Assembly (NCBI GenBank): GCA_944989445.1
Contig: CALYLW010000126.1
Span: forward strand, 62,001 to 126,000
Length of the DNA stretch: 64,000 nucleotides
Direction: 5' to 3'
DNA from: Ampullaceana balthica
Lineage: Eukaryota; Mollusca; Gastropoda; Lymnaeidae
The translations under genes and the position numbers were made by a program. The notes beneath the pieces were generated by a model that was given only the letters and a program-made list of their open reading frames with translations, was not told the DNA's origin and did not search any database. Below are positions 34,401 through 46,390 of this stretch, in pieces. Numbering within the stretch: the first letter of the stretch is position 1; every line of letters starts with the position of its first letter.

Positions 34401-37400
34401 GAGGAAGACATGAAGACTTTAGTTGAGAAATATAATGATCCTAATACACCAGGATTAGTGAACTACCTTAATCTTCATCATGATGTGCAGGCTGTGCATA
34501 AGTATGTTCAACAAGAGAAAATTCCTAAATGTCCAACTAATGAGAGAAATGTTGATTTGGTGCCTCTATTTGTAAGCAAATTAAATAATAAATTAATATT
34601 TACATTATGTTATTATTTTATTTAATTATTAAATTTACTGTGGTCTTATTGGATTTAATCAGAAATTCCACAACAAAGCACAACTCTCCTTCATCAACAA
34701 TTATTAATTAACCTAGCAAAAAGAATTTTTTTTAAATGGAGTGCTATTAAAAAAATGTGATATTCATTTCCATATATCTTATACTAAGTATTCTTTTGAA
34801 ACTATTTACATGTAATTTTAATGTGTACATCTGTTATATTTCCCATTAAAAATTTTCAACATTCAATTTGACAAAGAAAAATAACATGACATATCTACCA
34901 TTTAGCCTTCCTCAGATCCAACACTAGCAGAAATACTAGATAAAATCAGAGTGGCTGTTTTTAAAAATGGAATTCGCACCATTGAATTTTTTAAAGACCA
35001 CGATAAACTTCGAAGTGGTGTTATAACAGAAAACCAGTTTATTTGTGGTCTTGCTCTGGCTTGTGGTAAAGAAGCACAGTTATCCCGGCAAGAGATTCAA
35101 AAAGTGGTAGAGTACTATCGCCTGCCAGATGGAAGGATTTTATACAAACAATTTAGTGAGGCCATGGAAAATGGTAAGCAAAGACCCCATTATTAATGTA
35201 GCCGAGTGGTGAATGATAACTGTTTAAATTTGTAGAAATACAAATTAGGACTTTTGAACTATGGCTTACATTTTTTCTAGAGTGTGGTAACAAGAAAAAT
35301 TAGATGAAAAATTCAAAGAAAAATGTGAAGAAAGGACTATGTTTGATATGCTAGAAAAAGTAGAGGTTATTAAATGTCCTGAAACATTTAATTATAAAAT
35401 TAACAACATCTATGATGGGTATATTTAAATCTGACAGGTTATGACAAACATTCTTAACTAGCAATAAATATACACATATAATCATACAATTTAAAAAGGA
35501 TATTTTTCTTTCTATGTTTATTTATTATAGAAATTTTGAGTTCAGAAAATAGCTTTATACATCTATCGGCATGGTGGTCGAGTGGCACGTGCGCTCGGGT
35601 TCGAATGCAAAATCATGTGGAGGCAAGGATTTCTTCCCAGGGCCTAGGGCGTCCCTAATGGGTACCTAACACTAGTTAGGAAAATAAAGGTGGCTGGGTA
35701 ATGCGTGAAACCTTCATAGCTGTGGCCTGTGAATGCTGCATCACTTGCCAACAGAACGGCATGGTCTGTGAACGCAATAATCTTCTGTATAGAAGGAGCG
35801 TCTGTATAGATAAGACAAATAATCTAGCTTTCCAAATCTACTTGAGATTTTTAATTACCATTCAATTTTAGAAATTTTTCTCATAAGAATGATATTGTTA
35901 CATACACTGGGTTTCTGCTTCCAAATTTAGAGCAAAATTTGAGGGATATGCTGCAACTGTTAAGATAAGTAGCAGTCTGTGAATCTATCAGAGAATACTT
36001 ATGGCATGGTAAACATAGTCACAATTTTGGGAAGACTGGCAATTGGATATTTTGTTGAAATTTACAATTCTTAGAGACTCAAACCTGAATTAAAGTCAAA
36101 GCCTTGGACCAAACCATGAAGGCATGTCTTTTCAAGATAAGTCTCAGATTTCTGACATACAATTTGATATTCCTATAGAATACATTGACACAGAGATAGA
36201 AGGGTTTTGGGCCCCCACCAGTTGTGTATGAATATTAATACACTTTTAATTGCTTACTATTAACATGTGTTTTTATAAATGAAGATATGCAAATACATTA
36301 AGATTTACAGATTTTTTTATAAAAAAAACTTTTCTGATACACTATCAAGTACATCAGTTACTTAAGGAGATTTCCGTAGAATTAAAAAAAAATTTCGATG
36401 CAAAATTATTTCTACATAAACCTGGTCACCTGGACTGGACAGAGAATCAGTTCATTGTCAATGTTGTTACCCCCCCCCCTTTTACTGTCAGATTCCATTC
36501 AAGTTATACTTCTACATAAATAATGTTACTATTGTTCAATATGTCTCCTCAGTTACGTGTAATTGAGTTTTGAGATAACTTTTTGAAATAAATTTTACAG
36601 CATTCAATATTCCTAATCTTGAGAAAAAACCTACAGAAACAGTAGAAAGGCCAGCAAGAGGAACTTTGTTCAGAGTGAGTATAAAATGTACATGAATGAA
36701 AGAAATCTATTTCAATTTCTACTGAAAATCATGAACTTTTAATTAATGTACAGTATTGGTCTTTAAAATTCTATTAATGCCTCTCTGTAATTCAAATAGC
36801 ATTCATGTGAATTATCATGTGAAAACTGAATTATGAAATCTACATGGCCATCAAAAGACTGAACCCTTACATAAATATATTTATTTATTAAAACCTACTT
36901 GAGTTTTGATCAAATTGCTCTAATCAAAGACTTTACAAAGTTAATTTTGAAATACATGTAACTTATTTTAAAAATTAAAGCATTGTTACATTCAAATGTT
37001 TTCTATAAGAATTATAAGAGCCTTGTCTAAAGGAAAAAAAGAGCTCTGCATATATCATTTATACTATAACATTTACCAGAGAAACAATTTTTCTTAATAG
37101 GGCCTCAAACCCCTAGTTGAAGAGGAGGAGTTGAAAATTATGGAGATATTAGCCACCATAGCTGACAAGGTCACAAAGGAGAGAATCATGCTTTACCAGT
37201 ATTTTAAAGATTTTGACAGGGTATAATTCAAATCTTAAATTATACATTTTAAAGTATTCAATTATATATTGTATGACAGTTTAAGAAAAGTTTTACGCAT
37301 ATTTATTAGGAACAAATGTTGACATCTCCACGCATTTTGATTATGTTTATATTTTTAGATTTCCCCCAGTAAATTCACTTGATAAATAAAAAACAATTTA

Positions 37401-40400
37401 ATTCAGTGGAAGAGCTCATATGTTATATATATGGTATATATACTAGGGCTGGTACTGATTTAAAAAAAAATTGTTCGATTAATCAGGAAAAATTTAATCG
37501 ATTAAATTTCTATTAATTATATTTTTATAACGCATATATAGATCCCATTAAGTCGCTATTCATTATTTCGTGAAATCAGTTAAGTCGCGGTAATTCCATG
37601 GCTGCCAAATTTTTTTGACGCAACACAGCAAATTCATTCTGCTATGCAAGAAATAAGGAAGAAAAATCTTTATGTTTACGTATGCAGGTCTAAATAAATA
37701 ATAATAATACGAGGGAAAAGCGTGTATGTAAAAAAAAATTAAATTATTTAATAAATTTGAAAAAAAAATTTTTAAATGTTTTCTTCAAATTTTAATTAAT
37801 GGTTAATTTCCGCAGCCCTAATATATACACAAAGTTATGTCATAGAACTGTCATAAATAACATAACAGGAAAATGACGCATAAGGAATAAGGTATTCTGT
37901 ACAGAAAATGGCTCTGCAATTTGTGTTACATTGATATTTTACTTATTATATTTTAAAATTATATTAATTTTTTGGTTAAAATATTTGACTTAAATTTTTT
38001 TTTAGTCAACAGCCTACACAAGAGTGGTGACACCTTCTCAGTTTGCAAGAATTCTGCACTTTGTGGGCCTAGATTTGAGTCAAGTTGATCTCAATCTCAT
38101 ACTTAACAAATTCCAGGACCCAACCAGTGGGGATGTGAACTACCCTGCATTTGTCCAAGCTGTAGACAAGCGTAAGCCAACACATTCCAAACTTTGTAAT
38201 AACAAAAAGGATTAATGGAAATAAATACAGCAAAATGATAAGGTTTTATTTGTGAGACTTACCTCCAAATAATTTCTAAAATTTGTCATCAAAGTACTGA
38301 ATCAATAAAAAAAATACTGCTAGTTCAAATTACAATGGAAATTTTGCAATAAAGTCTTTGATTAATTTATTGCATAGAGTTTGTAGCCACCACCATTGAA
38401 GAGGTTGAACCACCCAATATCGGACCAGACAGAACTGTTCCTTCTGCTCTTGATGAAAAAAAGTGGGTTGAGAGTCCACCAGTCACATTTAAAGAGCTGA
38501 TGGCCAGGATTCGCCACATTGCACTTACCTACAGGCTACGAGTATGTATTGCATTCAGAGTGATGGGAATTTAAGTAATTAAATCTTTTTATTTCAGAAA
38601 GAGACTAGAAGTAGAATTATTAAAATAAAGACTTTTAAAAAAATTCATAATTATAATTTTATGGAAATTCCCTTGAGAAAATTTTTGTCAAAATTTCAAA
38701 TGTATATAAAATGTAAAATATGCATTTTTGTTAATCCACACAAGGAAACTATATCATAAACATATAATTATTTTTATTTTTTTAATAAATAATTTACTTT
38801 TATATTATTTTAGTTTATAGAAGATAAAAATTATCCTTTTTGAAGTTAAAATTTTAAAGGCATCTCACTTTATTCAGGCAAATGAATACTTTCAAGACTA
38901 TGATCCGTTACGAACGGGCTCCATCACTATTTCACAATTCCGACGTGGACTAGCATCTATGGGTTTCAGCAAGTTGGGTCAACATGACCTGAATGATAAT
39001 CAATTTGAAATGCTTGCAGAACATTATGCAAACCCTGCAAAACCAGATCAAGTTATCTGGACAAACTTTATGTCTGATGTTGAAAGTGGTAAGTACAAGT
39101 AACTTATATTGTGAAACTTAAATGTCCCTTCTGAACGGTAGAGATAGAAAATAAATAGTCTATTATATTATTTCGTGGCTAAAGCATAAGACAAATATGA
39201 TTTGCCCTTAATTTAGATATATAATAAAGAATAGGACTGTGATTAAGCTTTTAAATAAAATACAAAATACACAAACAAATTGTGTAATAAAAAAAGAAAG
39301 AAAAAAAACCCCAAAAAACAATGACACAGGATAAGAGAAAAGTATCAAAACTTCCTCCCTTTTCTCATATCCTGTGTCATTGTATGTTATTGTTTCTTTT
39401 TTCTTTCTTTTTATCTTAGAATGTCTTAGATAATTTAAATATAATTTTAATACTTGTGTAATTGTAAGTTATTTGTACTGACAAAGACATTAGCAGAAAC
39501 GTATATTTTTGTATTAGTTAATTAATAAAGCAGTCATTTATTGTTTTGATTACACAATTTGTTTGTGTATTTTGTATTTAATTTAGATACATTTTTCAAT
39601 AGTTTTCACACAAGCAGGGTTGGAGTTAACCCCATCAGCTACTGTTCCACGCCAGGAATATTTCCGTGTTCCCAAGCCAGGAACTACAGACTGGGAAAAT
39701 GCCACAAAGGATCACATTGACATTTTTAATGCCACTATGGAGCGTATTAGGAAAAGAGTTGAACACAGAAGAGTTTTATGTGAACCTGTATTTCGGGATT
39801 TTGACAGGTGAAATTAGAAGCAATGCTATAAAATTAAAACTGATCCAAAACACTAAACTTTCTCTGTATGGAATTTTCAAAAATGCTGCAAGTTTATGAT
39901 TGATTTAGGAGGTTATTAAGATAAGAAAAATAATTACGGGAAATGAACTGAATATTTCTATGCGAAATATTTTGCTATTTTTACCTTTGCTTTACATTGC
40001 AAATTTATCAATTTTACTTCCTATCTTTTCCAAATGTCACATGATAAAATGAATCAAAATAAAAGCTTGTTCAATTGCAGGCATAACATTGGACACATCA
40101 GCCGCACACAGTTCCAACAGTGTTTGACGATGCTGGAGATTCCATTAGAGGAGTCTGAGATGCAGTCTCTTCAAGCCTTGTACAGCAATGATTATGGTGT
40201 GGACTATAGAAAGTTTTTAAAGGACCTTCTCCCCTGTGAACCTGTGCCATTCATGTACATCAAACGTATGGAAGAGATCAGACTTGCCAATGCCAGAAAA
40301 GCTTTACCTGAGCAGCGAGCAGTAACAGACCTGGAGAGTGTTTTCTTGAAGATCAAAACAAAAGTAAAACATCTGATATATTTAGGGCTTGAAAACAAAT

Positions 40401-43284
40401 ATATAAGGAAATGATTAAATTACTATCATTATCACTCCTACACTAAAAAACAAATTACTTATCACATGAATTTAAACATGGTTTCCATGAAAATATCCAA
40501 CATCCTTGTTTGAAACAGCCAAACACTCTAATTATCTTTTAGGTTCATGGCATAATATTCAAGTTCTATGAATAACATAATTTCTGACATACATGTCTAT
40601 TTTTTTATAGACTCCTGTTCCATTCTGAAATTGGGTTACTTTTTTTTGTCTAATTTTATTTTATACCTGAATTCATTGCATTTTTTTTAAACAAGTAATT
40701 TTTAAACTAGTAGTATTTAAACTAGTAGTATTTAAACTAGTAGTATTTAAACTAGTAGTATTTAAACTAGTAGTATTTAAACTAGTAGTCTTAGTAGTAT
40801 TTAAACTAGTAGTATTTAAACTAGTAGTATTTAAACTAGTAGTATTTAAACTAGTAGTATTTAAACTAGTAGTATTTAAACTAGTAGTATTTAAACTAGT
40901 AGTATTTAAACTAGTAGTATTTAAACTAGTAGTATTTAAACTAGTAGTATTTAAACTAGTAGTATTTAAACTAGTAGTATTTAAACTTGTAGTATTTAAA
41001 CTAGTAGTATTTAAACTAGTAGTATTTAAACTAGTAGTATTTAAACTAGTAGTATTTAAACTAGTAGTATTTAAACTAGTAGTATTTAAACTAGTAGTAT
41101 TTAAACTAGTAGTATTTAAACTAGTAGTATTTAAACTAGTAGTATTTAAACTAGTAGTATTTAAACTAGTAGTATTTAAACTAGTAGTATTTAAACTAGT
41201 AGTATTTAAACTAGTAGTATTTAAACTAGTAGTATTTAAACTAGTAGTATTTAAACTAGTAGTATTTAAACTAGTAGTATTTAAACTAGTAGTATTTAAA
41301 CTAGTAGTATTTAAACTAGTAGTATTTAAACTAGTAGTATTTAAACTAGTAGTATTTAAACTAGTAGTATTTAAACTAGTAGTATTTAAACTAGTAGTAT
41401 TTAAACTAGTAGTATTTAAACTAGTAGTATTTAAACTAGTTCTATTTGAATAAATAAATAACATTCAGTTTTAATTCATAGGTTTGTAAGCAGAGGGTCC
41501 GCGTTCATGAATTTATGAAAGACTATGATAAGCTGCACTCTGGTCGCATGCTCAAGACTTCTTTCAGAAGAGCTCTAAATTTGGCAAGATTAGATCTTCT
41601 GGAGTCTGAAATTGCAATGTTGGAAGACAAGTTAGCTTTTTTTCTTTCTTTTTAAAAATATATTTTACTTTAAAAAGAACAGAACTTATTATAATTAAAA
41701 TTCTGTATATTATTTACAAATGTCTCAAACAAAGCAATAAAAATTCAGTAACTTTACTTTTATTTTATTTTATTTGTTATTTAGATTGTAATTTACACTC
41801 AATATCATTAAGAGCTTCAACATTGGTGATGAAGGGGCATTCACTATTCAAGGAGTCAAACTTGTGATATGGAAAAAGTCATCACTTTGAATGCTGGGAA
41901 CAAATTGGAAGGATGGGAGGGGGGGGGTGGTCCTCTAAAACACAGACGATTGCTCTGATTTTATTTTTACTGTCACTTAACTTCATCATCAGATTATACA
42001 TTATGATTTAGGTTCTAATTTTAAACTTTAAAATTTTTTAAATTCTTTAGATATTTAAATTTTAGGAAATCAAAATTTCAAAATAGATACAATTATGTTT
42101 ATGATCAACATATTTGACATGATAATTATTACCATAGTTACAGAATATGATTTTATTTTCCTGATTAGCAGACAATAATGCTTTTCTCATTTTAATTTGA
42201 TTCACATTAAAAATTTACTTAAATTCCAGGTATCAGTCGGGCCAAGATATTGACTATATAGACTATCTTAGATTCTGTCAGGAAGTTGAATCAATTTTCA
42301 CAAAAGATAACCTTGAGAAAACTCCTTTGGAAGAAGTTGAACAGTTTAAATTAGATGAAGGGTGGAAAGTTTGTGAATTAACAGAGCAAGAAGGAGAGTT
42401 AATTTCCAAATGTTTGCTGCGCCTTGCTGAGAAGGTGAGTTCCTAAACTTAAATGCAATCTCAAATAATAGTTTTTTAAGGGTCAGAACTTAAATTTTAC
42501 TTTCCATATAGAGATCACACTTTGTAAGGTGTAGTAAAGGCTTACTAAATGCAGTGTAAACTATGCAATGGCTTTTAATTTGTATTGATGTAGATGTGTA
42601 TATTATTTTTTAGTTACTTAATCATAAAAATAATGGCAAACGTAGGTAAGCTTAGCATTTAATATTTTGGTGGTGTAGTTGTTTTGAACCTAATGAGCAT
42701 AAAAAAAAATTTATTTTGGTAAATAAAGATGGTCATCTTATTATCTCGACCACCTTGGTTAACAACTTTAGGAGCATCTTTCATCTTCTGATTAAAATAT
42801 TTAAATTTGTTTTCTTTTCATTACACTATCATAACATTAATTTTGTCAGGGAATTTAATGATATTGGAGCTGCCAATCATCATTATATAGATCAAGCTTG
42901 TTTCTTGATTTCTTTTAGTACATGAAATACGCTTTTGAAGCTTGGTAACAAATAAAATTCCAGCTGTGTATATAGTCTATAAATAGTATATAAAAGTCTC
43001 AAAAGAAATTTTTGAATTTTGCTCTGAATCAGGTTTATAAAAACCGCATGCAACTGTATCCCCTATTTGAAGACTATGATAAAGTTCACAATGGTGCAGT
43101 CTCCCAATCACAGTTTCGACGAGTACTGATGGAATTAGAGCTTGCACCCCTTGCTAATGATACAGACATACAACTGATTTGTAAGAAATATCAAGTCCAG
43201 ATTGGAGGACGTACTGATGTTAATTACATTGCTTTCTGCCAAACCGTATATCAACTTGCAGGATTTGACATTAATAAACCTTGA
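31417..43284 (+). CDS. Multi-EF-hand protein of eight tandem modules, 15 coding exons, 931 aa
   Basis: Exons are 31417-31540, 31746-31947, 33104-33269, 34365-34571, 34906-35173, 36601-36674, 37101-37220, 38006-38171, 38378-38541, 38878-39088, 39603-39807, 40081-40363, 41482-41630, 42230-42434 and 43033-43284, stop TGA. All junctions are GT/AG and keep phase over 2796 nt. The first ATG is MAAAAVASN. The frame is open a little further 5', so an upstream coding exon is possible. Eight modules of about 118 residues start with a variant EF loop (first Asp near residues 31, 151, 264, 384, 504, 633, 744, 862). The consensus is F-x-D-[YFH]-D-x4-G-x-[VI]-T-x2-QF, e.g. DYDKLRSGFVTAPQF. Each is followed by a KY-x-G-x-[IV]-x-Y-x-F second hand. 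No signal peptide or membrane segment was seen. I do not recognise a named vertebrate orthologue. Such repeat EF-hand proteins occur in ciliated organisms, so an axonemal or calcium-linked role is a guess. AATAAA lies at 43402-43407 and 43462-43467. Confidence 0.93.
32115..32285. mobile_element. MITE copy in EF-hand intron 2 (same family as 27255-27432)
   Basis: It is the inverted counterpart of 27255-27432, ending CTTAGAGGGAACATTG. Several 12-20-bp blocks match, including TTGGTCCGTGTGCAA on the minus strand. Confidence 0.6.
32574..33022. mobile_element. TIR element in EF-hand intron 2 (ACCGTATATACTCG-type)
   Basis: The left end ACCGTATATACTCGTTCGCA and the right end, inverted, share CG(T/A)TCGCAAGCCGACC. 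A second GGGGGTCGGC block lies on each side. There is no coding capacity. The superfamily is undetermined. Confidence 0.5.
35280..35560 (+). other. Possible decayed coding remnant in EF-hand intron 5
   Basis: A short frame with LDEKFKEKCEERTMFDMLEK-like content and no stop for about 40 codons appears coding-like but has no recognised family. It may be a processed or transposon relic. Confidence 0.2.
35566..35815 (+). mobile_element. Full-length tRNA-head SINE with LINE-derived 3' tail, EF-hand intron 5
   Basis: The head has GGTGGTCGAGTGGCACGTGC (A box) followed almost at once by GGGTTCGAATGC (B box), so the tRNA anticodon arm is deleted. A central core runs about 35650-35760. The tail AACGCAATAATCTTCTGTAT, then AGAAGGAGCGTCTG, matches the 3' end of LINE family A. 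A second copy on the minus strand enters the window at 63960-64000. Confidence 0.75.
36000..36600. other. Rest of EF-hand intron 5
   Basis: Fragments near 36120-36220 look weakly coding-like (SQISDIQFDIPIEYIDTEIE) but contain no recognised domain. Nothing else is supported. Confidence 0.2.
37446..37818. mobile_element. TA-flanked MITE in EF-hand intron 7
   Basis: The ends GGGCTGGTACTGATT and, inverted, GGGCTGCGGAAATTAA are flanked by TA on each side. The interior is AT-rich with repeated TTAATCGATTAAA-like palindromes. A reversed copy is at 46078-46390, and an internal fragment is at about 56400-56620. Confidence 0.7.
39249..39588. mobile_element. Foldback inverted-repeat element in EF-hand intron 10
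   Basis: The outer arms (ATACAAAATACACAAACAAA near 39258 and its complement near 39555-39580) and inner arms (AATGACACAGGATAAGAGAA near 39322 and its complement near 39362-39385) would form a long hairpin around a short loop. The central part of the right arm carries extra sequence. Confidence 0.7.
40701..41440. repeat. 15-bp minisatellite, about 49 copies, in EF-hand intron 12
   Basis: The unit tttaaactagtagta is almost perfectly repeated. One truncated unit lies near 40790 and one A-to-T variant near 40987. The 15-bp period is a multiple of three, so the minus strand is open throughout and reads (TSLNT)n, which is not a gene. Confidence 0.97.
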
Positions 43285-43409
43285 GAAAATAGTTTTGACA
43301 TATTTTTTATAATTGAATGGAATTTGAGTACTGTATTATGAAATGTGTTTAAAAAATTTAAAATGCAATTAATTTGAATATTAATTCCTTTAAATATTTT
43401 AAATAAACC

Positions 43410-44730
43410 AAATGAAGAGATTTATTTCTTCTCTTTGGTATGATATTAAATTGGCATGATAAATAAACCCACTCTTTAACTATTTTAATATTACAATAAC
43501 ATTTTCTGAAATAACTATTGAAGTCACATAATGATTGTGTAACTTTTTAAATTATTATTTAAAAGCATAAAATAGTAAAATCGTTTCTTTATTTGTCTCT
43601 TTCTATTACTTTAGGATGACCTTAACTAATGTATTCTTTTTCCTTTGATTTTAAAATAATTCATTTGAACATCTGAATTCAAACAGAAAAACAAAACGGT
43701 ATAAATGTTCTCTACTAATGTGGCTGTCTGACTTTTAAATATTAAAGCAGAAAAGTAATAGGTTTAATTAATAATGTGTAAATTACATTTTATTTAGTCA
43801 TTGACACTGTGATAACTTAAATGCATTTGCAAGAATTACGTTGATGCATAACTTGATAGATATGCCAAATCTGTTTAGCATATTTTAGTAAGTTAATTAT
43901 TTAACACATACTTTTATTTAGGGTGCACATGCTAAGTTTTTATATATTTAGATCAAATAGTTTTCCAAAGTTATATGAATTTTAAAAAAAAATATTTAAA
44001 ACAATTTTTGAAAGGATCAAATAATTATTTGAACTTGTAACCACTGCAAATATATTGAAAGCAGATAAAGATTTTAAAAAATAAGAAAGGGACAAAACTC
44101 CATTTAGGGGAACCAACTTTCAGTGATATATATATAACAAAATTAGCACACACTTTTGTTATGGCTATAATTATAGTGTCGATTTGTATATTTTATCAGG
44201 GTGTTGGTGATTTTGCATTAAGAGAATTGCAATCATACATTGCAAATGAATGTTGTTCTATTCACACTCTCACACACACAGTCATACACAATTAATTTTT
44301 TTTGTGTGTGTTTTTTTTAAAAAAAAAGTATTGTATCTTTTTATACAAATATTTAACTCGCGTTATAAGAACATTTATAATTTCCATTTCAAATATATAA
44401 TAATATTTTTGTTATATTATTGATGCTGAAATAAATCAACTATAGTTTTCATTGGAAGATCTATTGATTTAAAAAAAAATCCAAAGTTAAAAACAACATT
44501 TATTCAAAATTATTTTTTATCATGCAATCAAAATTTAATATGTATTTCTCAAAGCTTAGATCTTACAAATATATCTGCAGGTTATTTTATGATAAAAATT
44601 ACTTTTATTTTGTTATGACTATTTGTGTGTCATAACTGCTGGGTCATATTCATATACCGTGAAACAAAACCACTTCCAATAATTTTAGAAGAGGTGAACC
44701 AATTATTGTATATATTATGCCATTAAGCAT
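43410..44730. other. Intergenic, downstream of the EF-hand gene
   Basis: The sequence is very AT-rich with a short CA/GT patch near 44265-44325. No gene was seen. Confidence 0.35.
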
Positions 44731-44735
44731 TAATT

Positions 44736-44927
44736 GGGTGTCTATCCCCAACTCCTGATTGTGGTGTAAGCAAAGCCTCTGTCGGGTGTCTATCCCCAAC
44801 TCCTGATTGTGGTGTAAGCAAAGCCTCTGTCGGGTGTCTATCCCCAACTCCTGATTGTGGTGTAAGCAAAGCCTCTGTCGGGTGTCTATCCCCAACTCCT
44901 GATTGTGGTGTAAGCAAAGCCTCTGTC
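44736..44927. repeat. 48-bp tandem repeat, four perfect copies
   Basis: Four adjacent copies at 44736, 44784, 44832 and 44880 begin gggtgtctatccccaactcc and are identical. The period is a multiple of three, which makes repeated reading frames on both strands without other signs of coding. Confidence 0.95.
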
Positions 44928-44929
44928 GT

Positions 44930-46077
44930 TACACCTTGGACTTTTTGTAAATTCTGTGAGCAAGTTATCCCAATAATAATATACAAACAAGTTTCAAAGT
45001 AAGGTCCGTGGAACAAATCAATGAACAGATTGTGTAAAAATTGTTGGTTATTTCATACAAACTATGCGAACTTCAATTATTCAGTTATCAAATCTGCAAT
45101 TTAAAAAAAAACAAAAAACTAATATAATCTACATGTTTTTGGAAACAATTTTTAAAATTAAATTTGTAAAAGAGTAGCTTGTCAAAACCGCTTGTCTTTC
45201 TATCTCAAACAGCTTTTAAAGTTACTTATTTTTCACCTAACAACCCCCTCTAAAAAACATAATCATAATTTGTATAGGGCACTTTTATTATTTTCTGTAT
45301 AAAATTTCCTGGTTATTGTAGAGATTCAAAACAAAGCAACTCAGAATCGAAGCCATTGCTTGCCCCCCCTCCCCAACCATCCATGTGTAGACAACTTTCA
45401 CAAATAAAAGTCTTATCTGGAGAATATTTAAATAGATTAATATACTTTTTTTTATTTTGACTGTTTTATTTTGACTGTTTGATATTAATGTGATTTAACA
45501 GCATAGTTAAAAGTTATACAAACTATCATAGTATTTTATAAATAAATATTTATCCTTTACCAACCCCTTCAAATTATGATACTGTACTTCTACGCCTCCA
45601 AGCTGTTAATTTAGTTGAGTTTTTTTTAAATTAACATATACTATCATATACCCTTAAATTCAATTTCCTTTGAGATGTATGAGATATTTGACAAAAATAA
45701 AGTGCATAAACCATCCTGCTGTTACCCTATTTTAAGTGGTAATCTAAAGATTTATTAAAAAGGGAAAAAAACTTAGATATTTTTATAATAGATTTATGTG
45801 TGTTAGCTTACTTTATCTATCATATCTATAGTTAGATTGATTATTTGTGAGTTATGATGCATGTTCTGCCCCCTAGTGTGTGTGAGTGTGTGTGTATGTT
45901 GCGTGTGTGTGTTTGTGTGTGTGTGTGTGTGGCGCACATATAATTGATTCAAGTTTAATTTTAACGTAAGTAAACTGCTGGAACAAATTTGTATGGTTTA
46001 TTCTTCCAAAAAATCATTATTTTAAATTGTATTGTCTTTTATTTTGTGGCTTAAACAATAATAATGAAAACAAATTA
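44930..46077. other. Intergenic with a GT microsatellite
   Basis: A (GT)n tract interrupted by a few bases lies at about 45878-45933. No gene or transposon was recognised elsewhere. Confidence 0.4.
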
Positions 46078-46390
46078 GGGCTGCGGAAATTAATGATTAA
46101 TTAATCGATAAATCGTTTAAAATTTTAATCGATTAAAATTTGATTAAAAATTAAGAACATTTTTCTAATATTTTTTTCCCAATTTATTATTTATGTTATA
46201 TTTGTTGTTACTTGAACAATTTTCCCGCTTATTATTGTTATTTATTTAGACGTGCACGCATAAACATTACGTTTTTCTTCCTTATTTCTTGCATGGCAGA
46301 GCGAATTTGCTGTGTTACCTCACAACATTTGGGAGCCAAATTAATATTTAAAGATTAATCGAACAAAAAAAGTTTAATCAGTACCAGCCC
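46078..46390. mobile_element. TA-flanked MITE, reversed copy of the 37446-37818 family
   Basis: It begins GGGCTGCGGAAATTAATG after TA (46076-46077) and ends GTACCAGCCC before TA (46391-46392). Interior palindromes of the ATCGATTAAA type are shared. Confidence 0.72.

Noticed and set aside
40673..41464. 263-codon minus-strand open frame made of TSLNT repeats
   Set aside because: It is the translation of the 15-bp minisatellite. The period is a multiple of three, so the frame stays open without being a gene.
44736..44927. CRISPR-like appearance of regular repeats
   Set aside because: The copies abut with no spacers, there are no cas genes and the genome is an animal one.
44650..45016. Repetitive minus-strand frames with GIDTRQRLCLHHNQEL or a VGDRHPTEALLTPQS pattern
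   Set aside because: Two frames of the same perfect 48-bp array are open at once, which is expected of the repeat and not of a coding sequence.
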